Positions 30,905 through 41,994 of a stretch of DNA of 64,000 nucleotides are shown here, in pieces. The notes below the pieces were generated by a model. That model saw only the letters and a program-made list of their open reading frames with translations, searched no databases and was not told the origin of the DNA. Source of the stretch: Codonopsis lanceolata (Eukaryota; Streptophyta; Magnoliopsida; Asterales; Campanulaceae); assembly GCA_013146195.2 (NCBI GenBank), contig CM028381.1, forward strand, positions 98,520,380 to 98,584,379, read 5' to 3'. Within the stretch, counting starts at the first letter, position 1. Each line of letters starts with the position of its first letter. Position numbers and translations under genes: made by a program.

Positions 30905-31400
30905 CAAAGACTCATGGCAAGAGCAGTTGGTTAAGTATGCTCCCCATCCCTCAATGTGATCTCCCTCTCACTCAAACACTGCAGATACAGTTTTGCTCAT
31001 ATCTCATGGCAATCCCCAGAAACACGCATTCTTCAAAAAATGGATAAGGCCTCAAGTTCAATTGCACATAATTTCTCGGCTTTTTCCGGATTCAGTTGGA
31101 TTACACCTTGAAGAAAATAACTGGGTCTTGGTGGGATGAGGATCCTTCGATCAATTCAACGGCCTCTACTATGAACTAGCACTACCCAAGTGATAACAAC
31201 CCGTGGATCAATGCTATAATATTTTCTGCTCAACTACATGCAAAACATGAACTGGACAAAATCTTTCACTATGAAATTATTTTCAAAGAGTGCGAGGCTT
31301 CCTTCCCTAGCCCACATGTGGCCGATTCAGTAAATCAGAGATCATACATTCCATGATGATCAAGAAGATATCTTTCTGAGGCAATTAATAGAATCTTTTA
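30905..31400 (-). pseudogene. Decayed partial copy of the neighbouring PPR gene
   Basis: Three blocks match the intact PPR gene in the same order but with deletions. CCCATCCCTCAATGTGATCT to CTCATGGCAATCCCC (30940-31020) matches the DYW region at 31625-31700. TCAATTCAACGGCCTCTAC (31154) matches 32210-32240. TTTTCAAAGAGTGCGAGGCT to ATTCCATGATGA (31273-31360) matches 32415-32495. No frame is preserved. This is a tandem duplicate gone to ruin, or the remains of an older neighbour. Confidence 0.75.
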
Positions 31401-31571
31401 TATGGACAATGAATGAATCTATATAAAAATAAATAAAATTGGTCTATGCTTTCAATGAAACCCGATTGCTCCTTTTACAATCCAATGACCAGGACAATCC
31501 GCCTGAGTTTGAAAGAGCAGGTAACTAGCCACGGATACCCCAAAATAATTAAAAGATGGGTGAAGTCATGT

Positions 31572-33455
31572 CTACCAATAATCATTGCAGGAACAGTTGC
31601 CTCTCTTGAAATGGTGAAATCTGCTCCCATCCCTCACTATAATCTCCCTCTCAAAAACCCTTGATAGAATTTTGATCATCTCATGGCAATCCCTGCACAC
31701 CCTCAAATTCTTCACTATGCGAATGGATTCTCTAGGCCCTGTTACCAACAAACCAAAAGCAATTGCCAGCCTCTCACTGTGCTCTTTTATTGCATTTTCT
31801 TTTTCTTCGTCCGCTATGTCATGCAAAACTGGTGAGATATTAGGCAAGTAGCCAGCCTCTGCAATTCGTGTGTTCATAACATGAAGCATCTTGCATATGT
31901 CTGAATATCTGTCATGCTCTCTGTCCCCAGCAACAAATAGATGAATTCTTCCCTGTGCCTCAATCAAGCTCCACCCCGGAACTTTTTTAGCTTTTCGATC
32001 AACCATCAATCCTCTAGTTTTAACTACGTCTTCCCATTTCTTTGATTTTGCATAGATGTTGGCTAACTGGACATAATTTCCATGATGGTTTGGATCCAAT
32101 TGTATCAACCTTTGACCAATTTTTTCACCCAGTTCTACTAATCCGTGAATTTTACAAGCACCAAGGAGTGTTACCCACAGAACAGGGTCTGGTGGGACCA
32201 ACATCCTCTCGACCAATTCAACGGCCTCAACTACTAAACCAGCACGACTGAGGAGATCAACCATGCACCCGTAATGCTCCATCTCTGGAACAATCCCATA
32301 ACTTTCTGTCATCAACTTAAAATAATGGCGACCCTCATCAACTAAACCTGCCCGACTACATGCATTCAAGACCCCAATAAAGGTCACATTTACCGGCCTA
32401 AATCCTTCACTTCTGAACTTTTCAAAGAGCGCAAGAGCCTCCTTCCCCAGCCCATGTGTCGCCAACCCACAAATCATAACATTCCATGATGAGACATATT
32501 TCTGAGGCATCTTATCAAAGAACTCCCTAGCTTGATCAATGCATCCACATTTAGCGTACATGTCAACAAGGCCCGTGCAAATGGGAACGGTCATTGGAAA
32601 AGCTAACGAGTCTAGAGTGGAATGAACTAGTCTACCATTTTCAATCAAGCCTAATTGAGCACACGCCGAGAGAACCATCACCAATATAGCCTCGTTAGGT
32701 ACCAACCCAAGCTCCCTCATTTGCCCAAACTTTGCCAATCCTTCTTCCAACTTCCCGTTTTGTACATACCCTGTTATCAACGCACTCCATGACACAACAT
32801 CTCTATCAGGCATCTCATCAAACACCTTCTCCGCATCATCAATCAGCCCGTCCTTCGCATACCCGGCCAGCATTGCATTCCATGTAACTATGTCTCGACA
32901 CTCGGGACTTTCATCAAACACCTGTTTTGAACACTCGATTCTATTACAAGCACAATAGAAATGAATCAAGGAATTTCTTATATAAACATCTTGATTAAAT
33001 CCTAGTCTTAGAACATGACTATGGACTTGAATCCCTTCAAACAGACCCAAAACTTTAGTACAAGCTTGAAACAGAAATGTGAAAGTGTAATTATTAGGTT
33101 GCAAGTTGCTTGTTCGGATGAAGGCGTAGAGGGTGAATGATTGAATAGGGGATTCACTCTTGGCGAAGCATCGGATCATGTTATTGATGGCAAAAAGCGT
33201 CGGGTTTTGGATAGTGTGAAGGATAGAGAGAGAGTAATAAAATGGGGTTGAAGGGGACTGAGCCAAGGCAGCCAGGAGGTGACCCGTGAGTTGGGTGTCG
33301 CCGGAGAGGCCAGCAGTGATGATTTGGGCATGGGCTTGTTTGGTTTGGGCGAGGGAAGGGCGTGGAGGGAGGGAAAGGGTCGGAGAGGGGAAGGTTGTTG
33401 CTGTTGAGAATAGTTTGGAGAGAGAGAGGAGAGATTTAGGTTTAATTACAAACAT
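31572..33455 (-). CDS. DYW-type pentatricopeptide repeat protein (627 aa), organellar RNA editing factor candidate
   Basis: An intronless, intact frame. I start it at ATG 33455 (MFVIKPKSLLSLSKLFSTAT); the frame is open 12 codons further upstream but those contain no ATG. The N-terminus is basic and hydroxylated, like an organellar transit peptide. PPR repeats of the PLS type fill about residues 80-430 (for example DIVTWNAMLAGYAKDGLIDD and DVVSWSALITGYVQNGKLEE). The E and E+ region follows (VLWVTLLGACKIHG, then VPGWSLIEAQGRIHLFVAGD). The DYW deaminase domain has the HSERLAIAFGLL active-site motif, CRDCH and the terminal CSCNDYW. Family knowledge: such proteins bind specific sites in mitochondrial or plastid RNA and edit C to U. 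The target and ortholog cannot be told by reading. Confidence 0.95.
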   Translation of the reverse strand: MFVIKPKSLLSLSKLFSTATTFPSPTLSLPPRPSLAQTKQAHAQIITAGLSGDTQLTGHLLAALAQSPSTPFYYSLSILHTIQNPTLFAINNMIRCFAKSESPIQSFTLYAFIRTSNLQPNNYTFTFLFQACTKVLGLFEGIQVHSHVLRLGFNQDVYIRNSLIHFYCACNRIECSKQVFDESPECRDIVTWNAMLAGYAKDGLIDDAEKVFDEMPDRDVVSWSALITGYVQNGKLEEGLAKFGQMRELGLVPNEAILVMVLSACAQLGLIENGRLVHSTLDSLAFPMTVPICTGLVDMYAKCGCIDQAREFFDKMPQKYVSSWNVMICGLATHGLGKEALALFEKFRSEGFRPVNVTFIGVLNACSRAGLVDEGRHYFKLMTESYGIVPEMEHYGCMVDLLSRAGLVVEAVELVERMLVPPDPVLWVTLLGACKIHGLVELGEKIGQRLIQLDPNHHGNYVQLANIYAKSKKWEDVVKTRGLMVDRKAKKVPGWSLIEAQGRIHLFVAGDREHDRYSDICKMLHVMNTRIAEAGYLPNISPVLHDIADEEKENAIKEHSERLAIAFGLLVTGPRESIRIVKNLRVCRDCHEMIKILSRVFEREIIVRDGSRFHHFKRGNCSCNDYW

Positions 33456-33540
33456 ACGAAACTGATGATCGGTCGACGGTGCCTCAATCAACCTCCACCC
33501 CCGGACGGCGGAAGCTCCTTGATAGGCGCTTTGGATCTTG

Positions 33541-33751
33541 TTTTTTTTTTTTTTTAACAGGTTGAATCCCTAGTAGTTCGGCCTCATTGTTACTACCAGA
33601 AAATCGCGAGATGTCGAAATAGTTTGGAACATTTGAACCGATAACACATACAAGGCCCAACCTCGAAGAAGAAAGTGCTTCACCAAGATCGAACCCACGC
33701 CGCCTCCAAAGATCTTACGCCCTCCTTTACCACTCGACTATACAACAGTAG
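33541..33751 (-). mobile_element. tRNA-derived SINE, copy 2, just upstream of the PPR gene
   Basis: It is the same family and orientation as the SINE at 30004: an A box like TAGTCGAGTGGTAAAGG (near 33735), a CGTGGGTTCGAT B box (near 33690), ACCGATAACACATACAAGG shared with copy 1 on the plus strand, and an A-tail (T15 on plus) at 33541. A short direct repeat TTTGGAT is present at 33530-33536 and 33752-33758. It lies 86 bp upstream of the PPR ATG, so it probably sits in the promoter or 5' leader. Confidence 0.85.
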
Positions 33752-33789
33752 TTTGGATATCGGCAGAATCTACATTTGAAAATTCTTGA

Positions 33790-34229
33790 ACTAGTTTGGA
33801 ACATTTGAACTTAGAATTGGAGAGGTGGGGCTATAGTGTTGTACCGCCTGTACATACTCCACTCTCGACTCTTTGCACGGTTGCACCTCATTTCTTTAAG
33901 TCCTTAAGTTTGATTTGGTTTGGTTTATGTCAAAACCACAAATCAAATCGTCTCCTAATGGTTTTAAAATCTCAAGTCGAACTAAATCATTCGGTTTGAT
34001 TTGATTTGGTTTGATTTTGTGGTTTATATAAATTATTTTTAATGAAATTAACCAACATTAAAAATAACAATAAAAATAAGATTTTAATTCAGAATTAACA
34101 TCAAAATTATGAAATAACCTACTAACAACAAATTATCATAAATAAAACAATACAAATTCTAAAATAAGCACAAATAATAGAAGAAATAATAGTTCTCCAA
34201 CAATCAAAATTTTATTTGGTTTAATATCC

Positions 34230-34266
<37 letters not shown>

Positions 34267-34500
34267 GAATAAATCAAAGTTTCAAAATAGTTAATAAATG
34301 TAATATAATATATATTATATAATAAATAAAATATATATAGGGTGGTTTGGTTCGGTTCGGTTTGGTTTGATACAAAAAACCGTGAACCGAACCGAACCAC
34401 GTGGTTTTTAAATTTTTGAAACTGAAACCGAACCGTCTTCGACCAAAATCGAACCAGGTTCGGTTCGGTAGTTCCGATTTACACCCCTACTATCTACAAC
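33790..34500. repeat. GGTTCGGTTC-rich element remnant and (TA)n microsatellite
   Basis: 34340-34495 is built of GGTTCGGTT and AACCGAACC words in both orientations and ends TTTACACCCCTAC, the inverse of a hAT-like TAGGGGTGTAAA end. The other end was not found. A (TA)n run of about 30 bp is at 34233-34262. The left part repeats TTTGGTTTGATTTGG. It is probably a decayed hAT MITE. Confidence 0.45.
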
Positions 34501-36185
34501 ACAAGGTACAACACCATAATGTAAGAAATGAGGCGTGAAGAGTAGACAGTAAACAGTAGTAATTTGGACATTGCCAGAATTTGTGTGGTTTAACAAGAAA
34601 GCAACAAAGAATGTTTGTTTGAAATGATGCAATGAGAAAAAAAATTGAAAACCTATTTATAGAATAAGATAAACTTTTTTTTTTCTAACAGTAATATAAT
34701 ATGACAGATACAAATGAGAAAGAACACATAAACAACTAGCTTGTCAAACATTAATTTAAAAAATTAAAATAAGAATATAGATGGACAAGATAAAATGGTT
34801 CATAGTTATTAACTTGTTGAAAACTTCTACCTATGCGATTGAAGGCGACTATGGTGGATAAAGCTAAAGAAGCTTTTTAGGGCTTTATTCCAATGCATTA
34901 AAGTCTAAAGATGATCTAAAGGGTCATTTGGTAGCCGGATAAATAGATAGATAAGACTAATTTATCCTAATTTAATGTTGGGCAGGACGTTTGCATGTTG
35001 GACAAAGTTATTTCTATACCCGGATAACCCCTTTATTCGGGAGTAAATAATAGCTCAACCCCCTGTTATAATTTTATCTCAGATTTGAAGAAACAGGACT
35101 ACTTTTCTCGTTCCCATATTGCCCTACCTACTACTAAAGAAACCTAATTTCAATCTCACTTTCACAACTTTTCACCCACGATCAATCGTGTTACTCTTTT
35201 ATTTCATAGTTATACTTATTTGTATGTATTTATGTTGACTTCCACTTGCTTGCTTGCATGTGATGGGCTTATGCTTATTGTAATGGTGTCTGTAGGCATG
35301 AGAAGGGTATGTGCAAAAATTAACTTCAATGATAAAATAAATTGGGCAATTCATCGTGTTATGTTACTTATCTTTGAGACAAATATTATTTCCAGTTTGA
35401 TACATATCGAAGAATGACGGAAGTTTCTAATGGAAGAATGCTGGAGGAACGTCATTGCAAGGTTTCCATTTCAGCGAGGGCTGTGCAGCAATATAGTCCA
35501 AGCCAGATCCATCCATGAAATCGCCACCTTCAACGTGAGTGTCATGTTCATGTTCGTCATTTGAAGGATGAACTACCGGTCGGAGTTCTTTATCAATTTA
35601 GGGCTGATGATTGGGTGGGTTCTGTCGGGTATGACACAAATTGTGTGGTTTAAGCCTCGCATAGTCGCATATGCGCTACTATGCATGCGACGCCCAATTT
35701 TTTTCCTTGTGACGCCCAAATTTGGACTGTGGTTTTGTCCGTGCGCATTTCTTTCATTAAGAGTATCTTCGTCATTAATATTTTTCCTCCAAAAGTGTAT
35801 TTTAGCGGTTTAAAACAAATATAGGGAACTTTTCCGGTTATAATTTCATCACATGAGACCGGCCCGGTTATCACCCAAGGAAAATATATGTCGTAAAGGT
35901 TCAGATTGGTGATATCCATAATTGATTTTACTCTTTCGAGGATCAATACGGGTTGATCTCCATTATGGCTCCATGATGTCTGTGAAAATGTGAATTAACC
36001 ATCTAAAAGACTTTGGCATATTTTTTTATAGATACTTTAGTTAGAAGGTGATAAGGAAGCTGCTCCTACTATGTGTAGTGTGTGAGAGAGATTTTGGTGG
36101 TTTTGGAATGGTTGGATTGTGTGTGATAAACTGATAACTGATATTTATATGGGGAATTGTGGGAAAAGTGATTTATGCGTTGTTG
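34501..36185. other. Unassigned intergenic sequence
   Basis: There are short open frames on both strands but no domain. 34918-34945 (AAGGGTCATTTGGTAGCCGG) looks like one end of a PIF-type MITE, with no partner found. 35400-35960 is less AT-rich but unrecognised. Confidence 0.35.
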
Positions 36186-36196
36186 GACGAGGTCTT

Positions 36197-37034
36197 TGTA
36201 TCACACAATTTCCTTGAAACGTTATTCGTCTCACTCCTTGTAAGTGTGTGGAGTTCTTACACGAGACGATCGTCTCCCAGGATACAACGGTGGTACCGGA
36301 TGACTATGGACCGGAAGGTCCGGCGAACTGAACAAGTGCCAGAAATCTATCACCAAACAGGAGGCCAAGAAGAAGAAATGCATTATGAAATGCAATGCAG
36401 ATGTATAAGAGAAAGAGAAAGCTCGTATTTTCTTGAAGTGTCTTTCTGTTTGTGCAGAATGGTTCCACTATATAGGCCAGAAAAATCAACATGCTTTAAT
36501 TACTAAAATGTTTTGATTATGCCCATAAAGTCTTATTTAAAGCAGACATTAAGGCATAATTAAACTACTATTAATGTTGGAGTTACAAATTTGAATTTAA
36601 AATTCAAAAGAAAAATAAGCAAAAGGTGGGTTTGTCTAGGTAGCACAATTTGGTCCGACATTCGTGTCCACATGAGTACGTCGATCCAAGCCAAATTGGA
36701 CATTGATTTGCACCCCCCCTGCGGGCGCAAGAGAGATAGTTCCTTCTATACAAGCTTACCTAACACAAGAGAGCCTTTGTATATAAACCCTTCAAGCCTT
36801 TCATATTTTCCCAATGTGGGATAACCCACTTCCAACACTTCCAATGTCATACTTAAAACATCTATAAAGTATTCATCTGATATCCAAAATTGACAAATAA
36901 ATACAGTATTTTTATGTTTTCACGGAGAAGAACGTAATTCCACAATTACCATAGTCATTACATAAATGACTCACAAATAAATTAGTACCTCAAATCCCTA
37001 ATTTACTTCACTTAAAAACACTAGTTTTCCAACA
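36197..37034 (-). repeat. 3' LTR of the copia element
   Basis: It runs, on the plus strand, from TGTATCACACAATTTCC to AGTTTTCCAACA. It shares with the right LTR the blocks CAGGATACAACGGTGGTACC, GGTAGCACAATTTGGTCCGA and AAAACACTAGTTTTCCAAC. The plus-strand repeat of these blocks 5.8 kb away defines the pair. The left edge is uncertain by about 10 bp, because GACGAGG also matches. Confidence 0.88.
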
Positions 37035-37599
37035 ATCCCCCCACACGAAGGAAATTGACGATAACGTTGATAGACTTCAATAGTTAAAACTTGCATAGGA
37101 TAGGTAGATGTTAACCTTTGAACCTTCCTTTGCGAAAACATGCTAACTTTACCGGCTAATCAGTAGACATGATGTCTTTGAACTGTTCTGCCTTTGGTGT
37201 AAATGATTACATACTTCACATAGATATCTTCCTAACAAAATTCAGTTCTCATAGTTATGTTCATTCGTGGCCCTGAACATATGTCTGGTTCTACAAGAGG
37301 GTTTAAGAATTGAGTCTCAAACAATTCTCTTCGAAGCGGCGCCACTTCTATCTCACATAGGTGATTCTCAAGAATCATTAAAAGCATTATGCTTATCCTC
37401 TTACATTACAATCATCACTTGATAAGAGATGAATCTCCCATAGTGACTCAAAAGTCTTTTTACAATTAGGTTGTCCCTTTAAACCTAGATCTTAGGATCT
37501 TCAGTCAACTAGGTTGGGTTTCCATTGTAATGATTATTTTCAAGAGGTTTGAGACCCATTCCTCTTGATGACTTTTCAACCAACTATCGATTTAACCCT

Positions 37600-40500
37600 T
37601 TTGTTAACGGATCCGCTATATTATCCTTTGACTTTACGTAGTTAATAGAGATAGTACCAGTAGAGAGTAGTTGTCTAATGGTATTATGTCTATGATGTAT
37701 ATGCCTAGACTTACCATTGTACATGTTGCTCTGTGCCCTACCAATAGCTGATTGACTGTCAAAATGTATGCAAATTGCTGGCTCAGGTTTTGTCCATCTT
37801 GGAATATCTTCTATAAATTGGCGTAGTCATTCAGCTTCTTCACCACTTTTATCTAGAGCTATAAACTCAGACTCCATCGTGGATCTAGCTATAACTATCT
37901 ATTTAGAAGATTTCCATGATATGGCTGCACCTGCCAAAGTGAAAATATATCCACTAGTAGACCTTGAGTCTTTAATATCAAAGATCCAATTAGCAAATGT
38001 ATATCCTTCTATTACAGCTGGATCATTTTATATAGTGCAAACCATAATCATGATTATACCTGAGGTACCTTAGTACTCTCACTACTCCTTTCCAGTAGTT
38101 AGTCCCTGGATTACTCGTATATTTACTTAGTCTACTCACAACATAGGCTATGCCCGGTCTTGTACAACTCATTAAGTACATCGGACTCCCTATGACTCTA
38201 GAGTATTCTACTTGAGATATAGTCTCACCAATATTCTTTGATAGATGTTGGCTTGTGTCTATAGGGGTTCTAGCTATGGCAGAGTCATCCTTGCTAAATT
38301 TATCTAGAATTTTATCCACGTAGTGCGACTGACTTAAAGTTAGTCCACCAAGCATTCTAGATACTTTTATTCCAAGGATTACATCAGCTAGGCCCATATC
38401 TTTCATGTTAAATCTTGAATTTAACATATCTTTTGTGGATTTAATCATTTTCTCATTACTTCCAATGATAAGCATGTCGTCTGCGTAAAGACATAAAATG
38501 ACATAGTCATTTTCAATGTCCTTTACATAAACATATTTGTCACGTTCATTTATTTTTAATCCATTCTTCAACATGGCTTCATCAAACTTTTCATGCCACT
38601 ATTTTGGTGTTTATTTCAAGCCATACAAAGACTTTACTAATTTACACACTTTATTTTCTTGCCCTGGTACATGAAATCCTTCTGGTTGTTCCATGTAAAT
38701 CTCATCTTCTAAATCTCTATTTAGAAACGCAATCTTTACATCCATTTGATGTACTTCCAGATTTCACAATGCGGCAACAGTAAGTACTAACCTAATGGAG
38801 GTTATTCTCGTAACTGGAGAATAAGTATCAAAGTAATCAAGGCCTTCACGTTATCTGTAACATTTAATTACAAGTCTAACCTTATACTTATTAATTGTTC
38901 CATCTACTTTCATTTTCTTCTTGAAAATCCACTTATACCCTAATGGTTTGCTTCCTTGAGGGAGGTCCACTAGTTCCTATGTGTGATTTTGAATAATGGA
39001 ATCAATTTCACTTTTAATGACTTCTTTCCATTGAGGTCTCTCAGAGGAACTCATAACCTCTTTGTAGCTTTGAGGTTCACTTTTTAGCATGTAGGTAAGA
39101 AAATCTGGACCAAAAGATTTTTCTACCCTACTTCTTTTGCTACGTCGAAGTTCCACCTCTTCTTGTTCATTCTTTTCTTGTTCTTCTTCTTCCGAAGCAT
39201 GTACCCGTTTAGATGAGTTAGACACATCGCTTCTCTTACAAGGAAATACATTTTTGAAGAAAGAAACATTTCGAGATTCCATTATTATATTCTTGTATAT
39301 GTCTTTTATCTTAGACTCGTGCACAAGAAAACGATAGGCACTACTATTTTATGCATAACCTATAAATATGCAGTCAATAGTTTTTGGTCCAACTTTCACG
39401 TTCTTAGGTGTAGGTATATCAACCTTAGCAAGACACCCCTACACTCGCAAAGTATTTGTAAGATGGCACTCTTCCATACCACATCTCATAAGGATTTTTA
39501 TCTAGCTTTTTCCGGGATACCTTATTTAAAAGATAGTTTGCCGATAACACGACTTCTCCCCACATGTTCTGGGGTAGTCCAGAACTTAGCAACATGGCAT
39601 TCATCATTTCCTTTAATGTACGATTTTTACGTTCAACAATACCATTTTGTTGGGGGTGCATAAGGTGCTATTGTTTCATGAATGATTCCATGATTAGCGC
39701 ACAATTCAGCAAATGGTGATTCATATTCACCTCCACGATCACTTCTAAGCATCTTAATTTTCTTGTTAAGTTGATTATCAACTTCAGCTTTATAAAGAAT
39801 AAATTTCTCTATTGTTTCATCTTTACTTTTAAGAATATACACATAACAAAATCTTGTGCTATCATCAACAAAAAGTAATGAAGTACTTGTTTCCACCACG
39901 TGATTGTGTTTATTTAAAATCACATAAATCAGTGTGAATTAATCCATGTGGTTCACTATTTCTTTCAATAGAATGAAATGACGTTCTTGTTAACTTTGCT
40001 TCTACACAAGTTTCACACTTGTAATTTTTATCAATTTGGAATTTTGGTATGCAATCAATGTTAATTAGCCTTCGTAAAGTATCATAATTAACATATCCTA
40101 GTCTACTATGCCACAAATTAGAAGACTCAAACAAGTAAACAGAAGACTTGTTCTTATTATTATTGCTCTTAGGCTTAACAACCATTACATATAGCTTAAA
40201 TAGCCCATCATTAACATACCTTTTACCTACAAACATTCCACTCTTAGCCAAAGTTACTACATCAGACTCAAAAACAACACGAAAGCCATGCTTCACAAGC
40301 AAAGATCCGGACACTAAATTCTTCCGAATTTATGGCACATAGAGCACGTTGTTGAGAGTTAATTCCTTCCCATAAGTCATCTTCAAAACCACTTTCCCCT
40401 GACCTTTGATATTGGAGGTGGCCGAATTTCCCATGTAGAGCTTTTCCCTATTTTCGGCAGCTTCAAATATGCTAAACATCTCCTTGTTGGAGCAAACGTG

Positions 40501-40790
40501 CCTAGTGGCACCGGTATCAATCCACCACTGATTTGGGTTTGAACCCACTAAATTTACTTCGTAAATCACCGCATCAAGGTTGATATCCGACACATCTTGA
40601 ACGATGCCATCCACGAGGTTGGCTCCACGCTCCCTATTCGGTTTCTTACAAACCGTGGACTTGTGACCTATGCCTCCACAGTTGAAGCATTTCCCAAAAA
40701 ACTTCTTCTTAGAAACTCCTCCCTTAGGACACAAGTTTATCCCTTTTCCAGTATTAGCAAACTTTCCCTTACCTTTGGAGCTTTAACCAT
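37600..40790 (-). pseudogene. Copia pol: protease, integrase, RT, RNase H (broken)
   Basis: From high to low coordinates: the zinc knuckle CFNCGGIGHKSTVCKK (about 40670), protease WWIDTGATRHVC (about 40520), and GAG-pre-integrase LWHSRLGYVNYDTL (about 40110). The integrase core follows with DDSTRFCYVYILKSK and LRSDRGGEYES, then HPQQNGIVERKNRTL (39650). RT has a catalytic CLYADDMLIIGSNEKM (about 38480). RNase H (RSTMESEFIALDKSGEEAE, about 37870) ends near 37600. Each domain is in a different frame piece, so no functional polyprotein is possible. Confidence 0.88.
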
Positions 40791-41562
40791 GCTCCACAAC
40801 ATTGGCTTTTGCAGCCATAGAAGTGACTGTTTTCTTTTCATTGCCTCTATTGTCCTCTTCAATATGAAAACGAACAACAAGCTGTTCAACAGTCATTTCC
40901 TTTCGTTTATGCTTTAGGTAACTCTTGAACTCCTTCCAAGCTAGAGGCAATTTTTCAATAATTGTAGCCACCTTGAAGGTTTCACTAATTTCCATCCCCT
41001 TTGTCTCAATTTCAGAGTAAAGCACTTGCATCTCTTGTACTTAACTGTATACAGATTTAAGATATGTCATTTTGTAGTCCAAGAATCTACTGACTATGAA
41101 CTTATTGTCCCTATCATCCTCAGAGGTGTATTTATGGTCAAGAGAGTTCCATAGTTCCTTTGTCGTTTTCTTAAAACGATAGACATTGTACAATGAGTCT
41201 TCCAACCCGTTCAGTACATAGTTCTTGCAAAGGAAATCAGATTGATTCCATGCATCCAAAGCACTAGTGACTTGGAAATCAGCATCTTCGCCAACATTTG
41301 AAGGGTCTTCTTTCAGAAACCTTGTCAAATGAAGCGTGGTCAAGTAAAACAACATCTTTTGCTGCCAGCGCTTGAAATTCAGCCCTTTGAATTTCTCTGG
41401 TTTCTCACTATGGATCACCGACAGATGTGGAACAGTCACCACTTGAGTCACAGCTGCAGCATTGGTCAAAGTAGGGTTCGAGTTCGAAGGGTACTCTCTA
41501 GTCACATTCTTTTCGGTTCCAGCTCCAGTATTAGGAGCTAAGGTATTGTTCTTGTTAGTCAT
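40783..41562 (-). pseudogene. Copia gag (broken)
   Basis: The ATG at 41562 starts MTNKNNTLAPNTGAG. The UBN2-type gag block follows (PEKFKGLNFKRWQQKMLFYL, then DYKMTYLKSVYS). A stop at 41041 and a shifted frame (41031-40783: TFKVATIIEKLPLAWKEFK) break it before the zinc knuckle. Confidence 0.85.
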
Positions 41563-41755
41563 ATCTAAAATACGACAATAATCTGTAAGATTATAAAATT
41601 CTCTATAAAAGAGATTATTGTTATCTAAAATAACAATAATTAACAGAATATACGAATAACATTTCAAGATTGTTGGGAAAATCCCTATTACAATCTTACA
41701 GAGTGTAAAACAGAATAATTAAAAAGAAAACAAAACAGTTGCTGTTGAGCAGGAC

Positions 41756-41985
41756 TGCTACTGGTAAGTCTTCTCAAGACTAATGGTGAAAAAGACTTCT
41801 GAAGTCTTCTGATAAAAAGTCTTATGAAGTCTGCTGGTAAGAAGTCTTGTGAAGTCTGCTAGTAAGAAAACTTGTGAAGTCTGCTGATGAAAGAAAGAAG
41901 TCTGCTGGTAAGAAGACTTGTGAAGTCTGCTCTTCAAGTCTGCTGGTGGAAGGAAAGAAGTCTGCTGGTGGAAAGAAACTATGAC
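41756..41985 (-). repeat. Tandem repeats in the copia leader
   Basis: About seven degenerate units built on AAGAAGTCTGCTGGTAAG and TTGTGAAGTCTGC (roughly 25-35 bp) lie between the 5' LTR and gag. This is the untranslated leader of the element's RNA on the minus strand. Confidence 0.8.
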
Positions 41986-41994
41986 CGAGGCCTG

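Noticed and set aside
33456..33491. PPR gene start 12 codons upstream
   Set aside because: The first codon of that frame is TTG, not ATG. The ATG at 33455 is followed by a transit-peptide-like sequence.
35650..35946. 98-codon minus-strand frame
   Set aside because: No domain, no clear start context, and the opposite strand is equally open.
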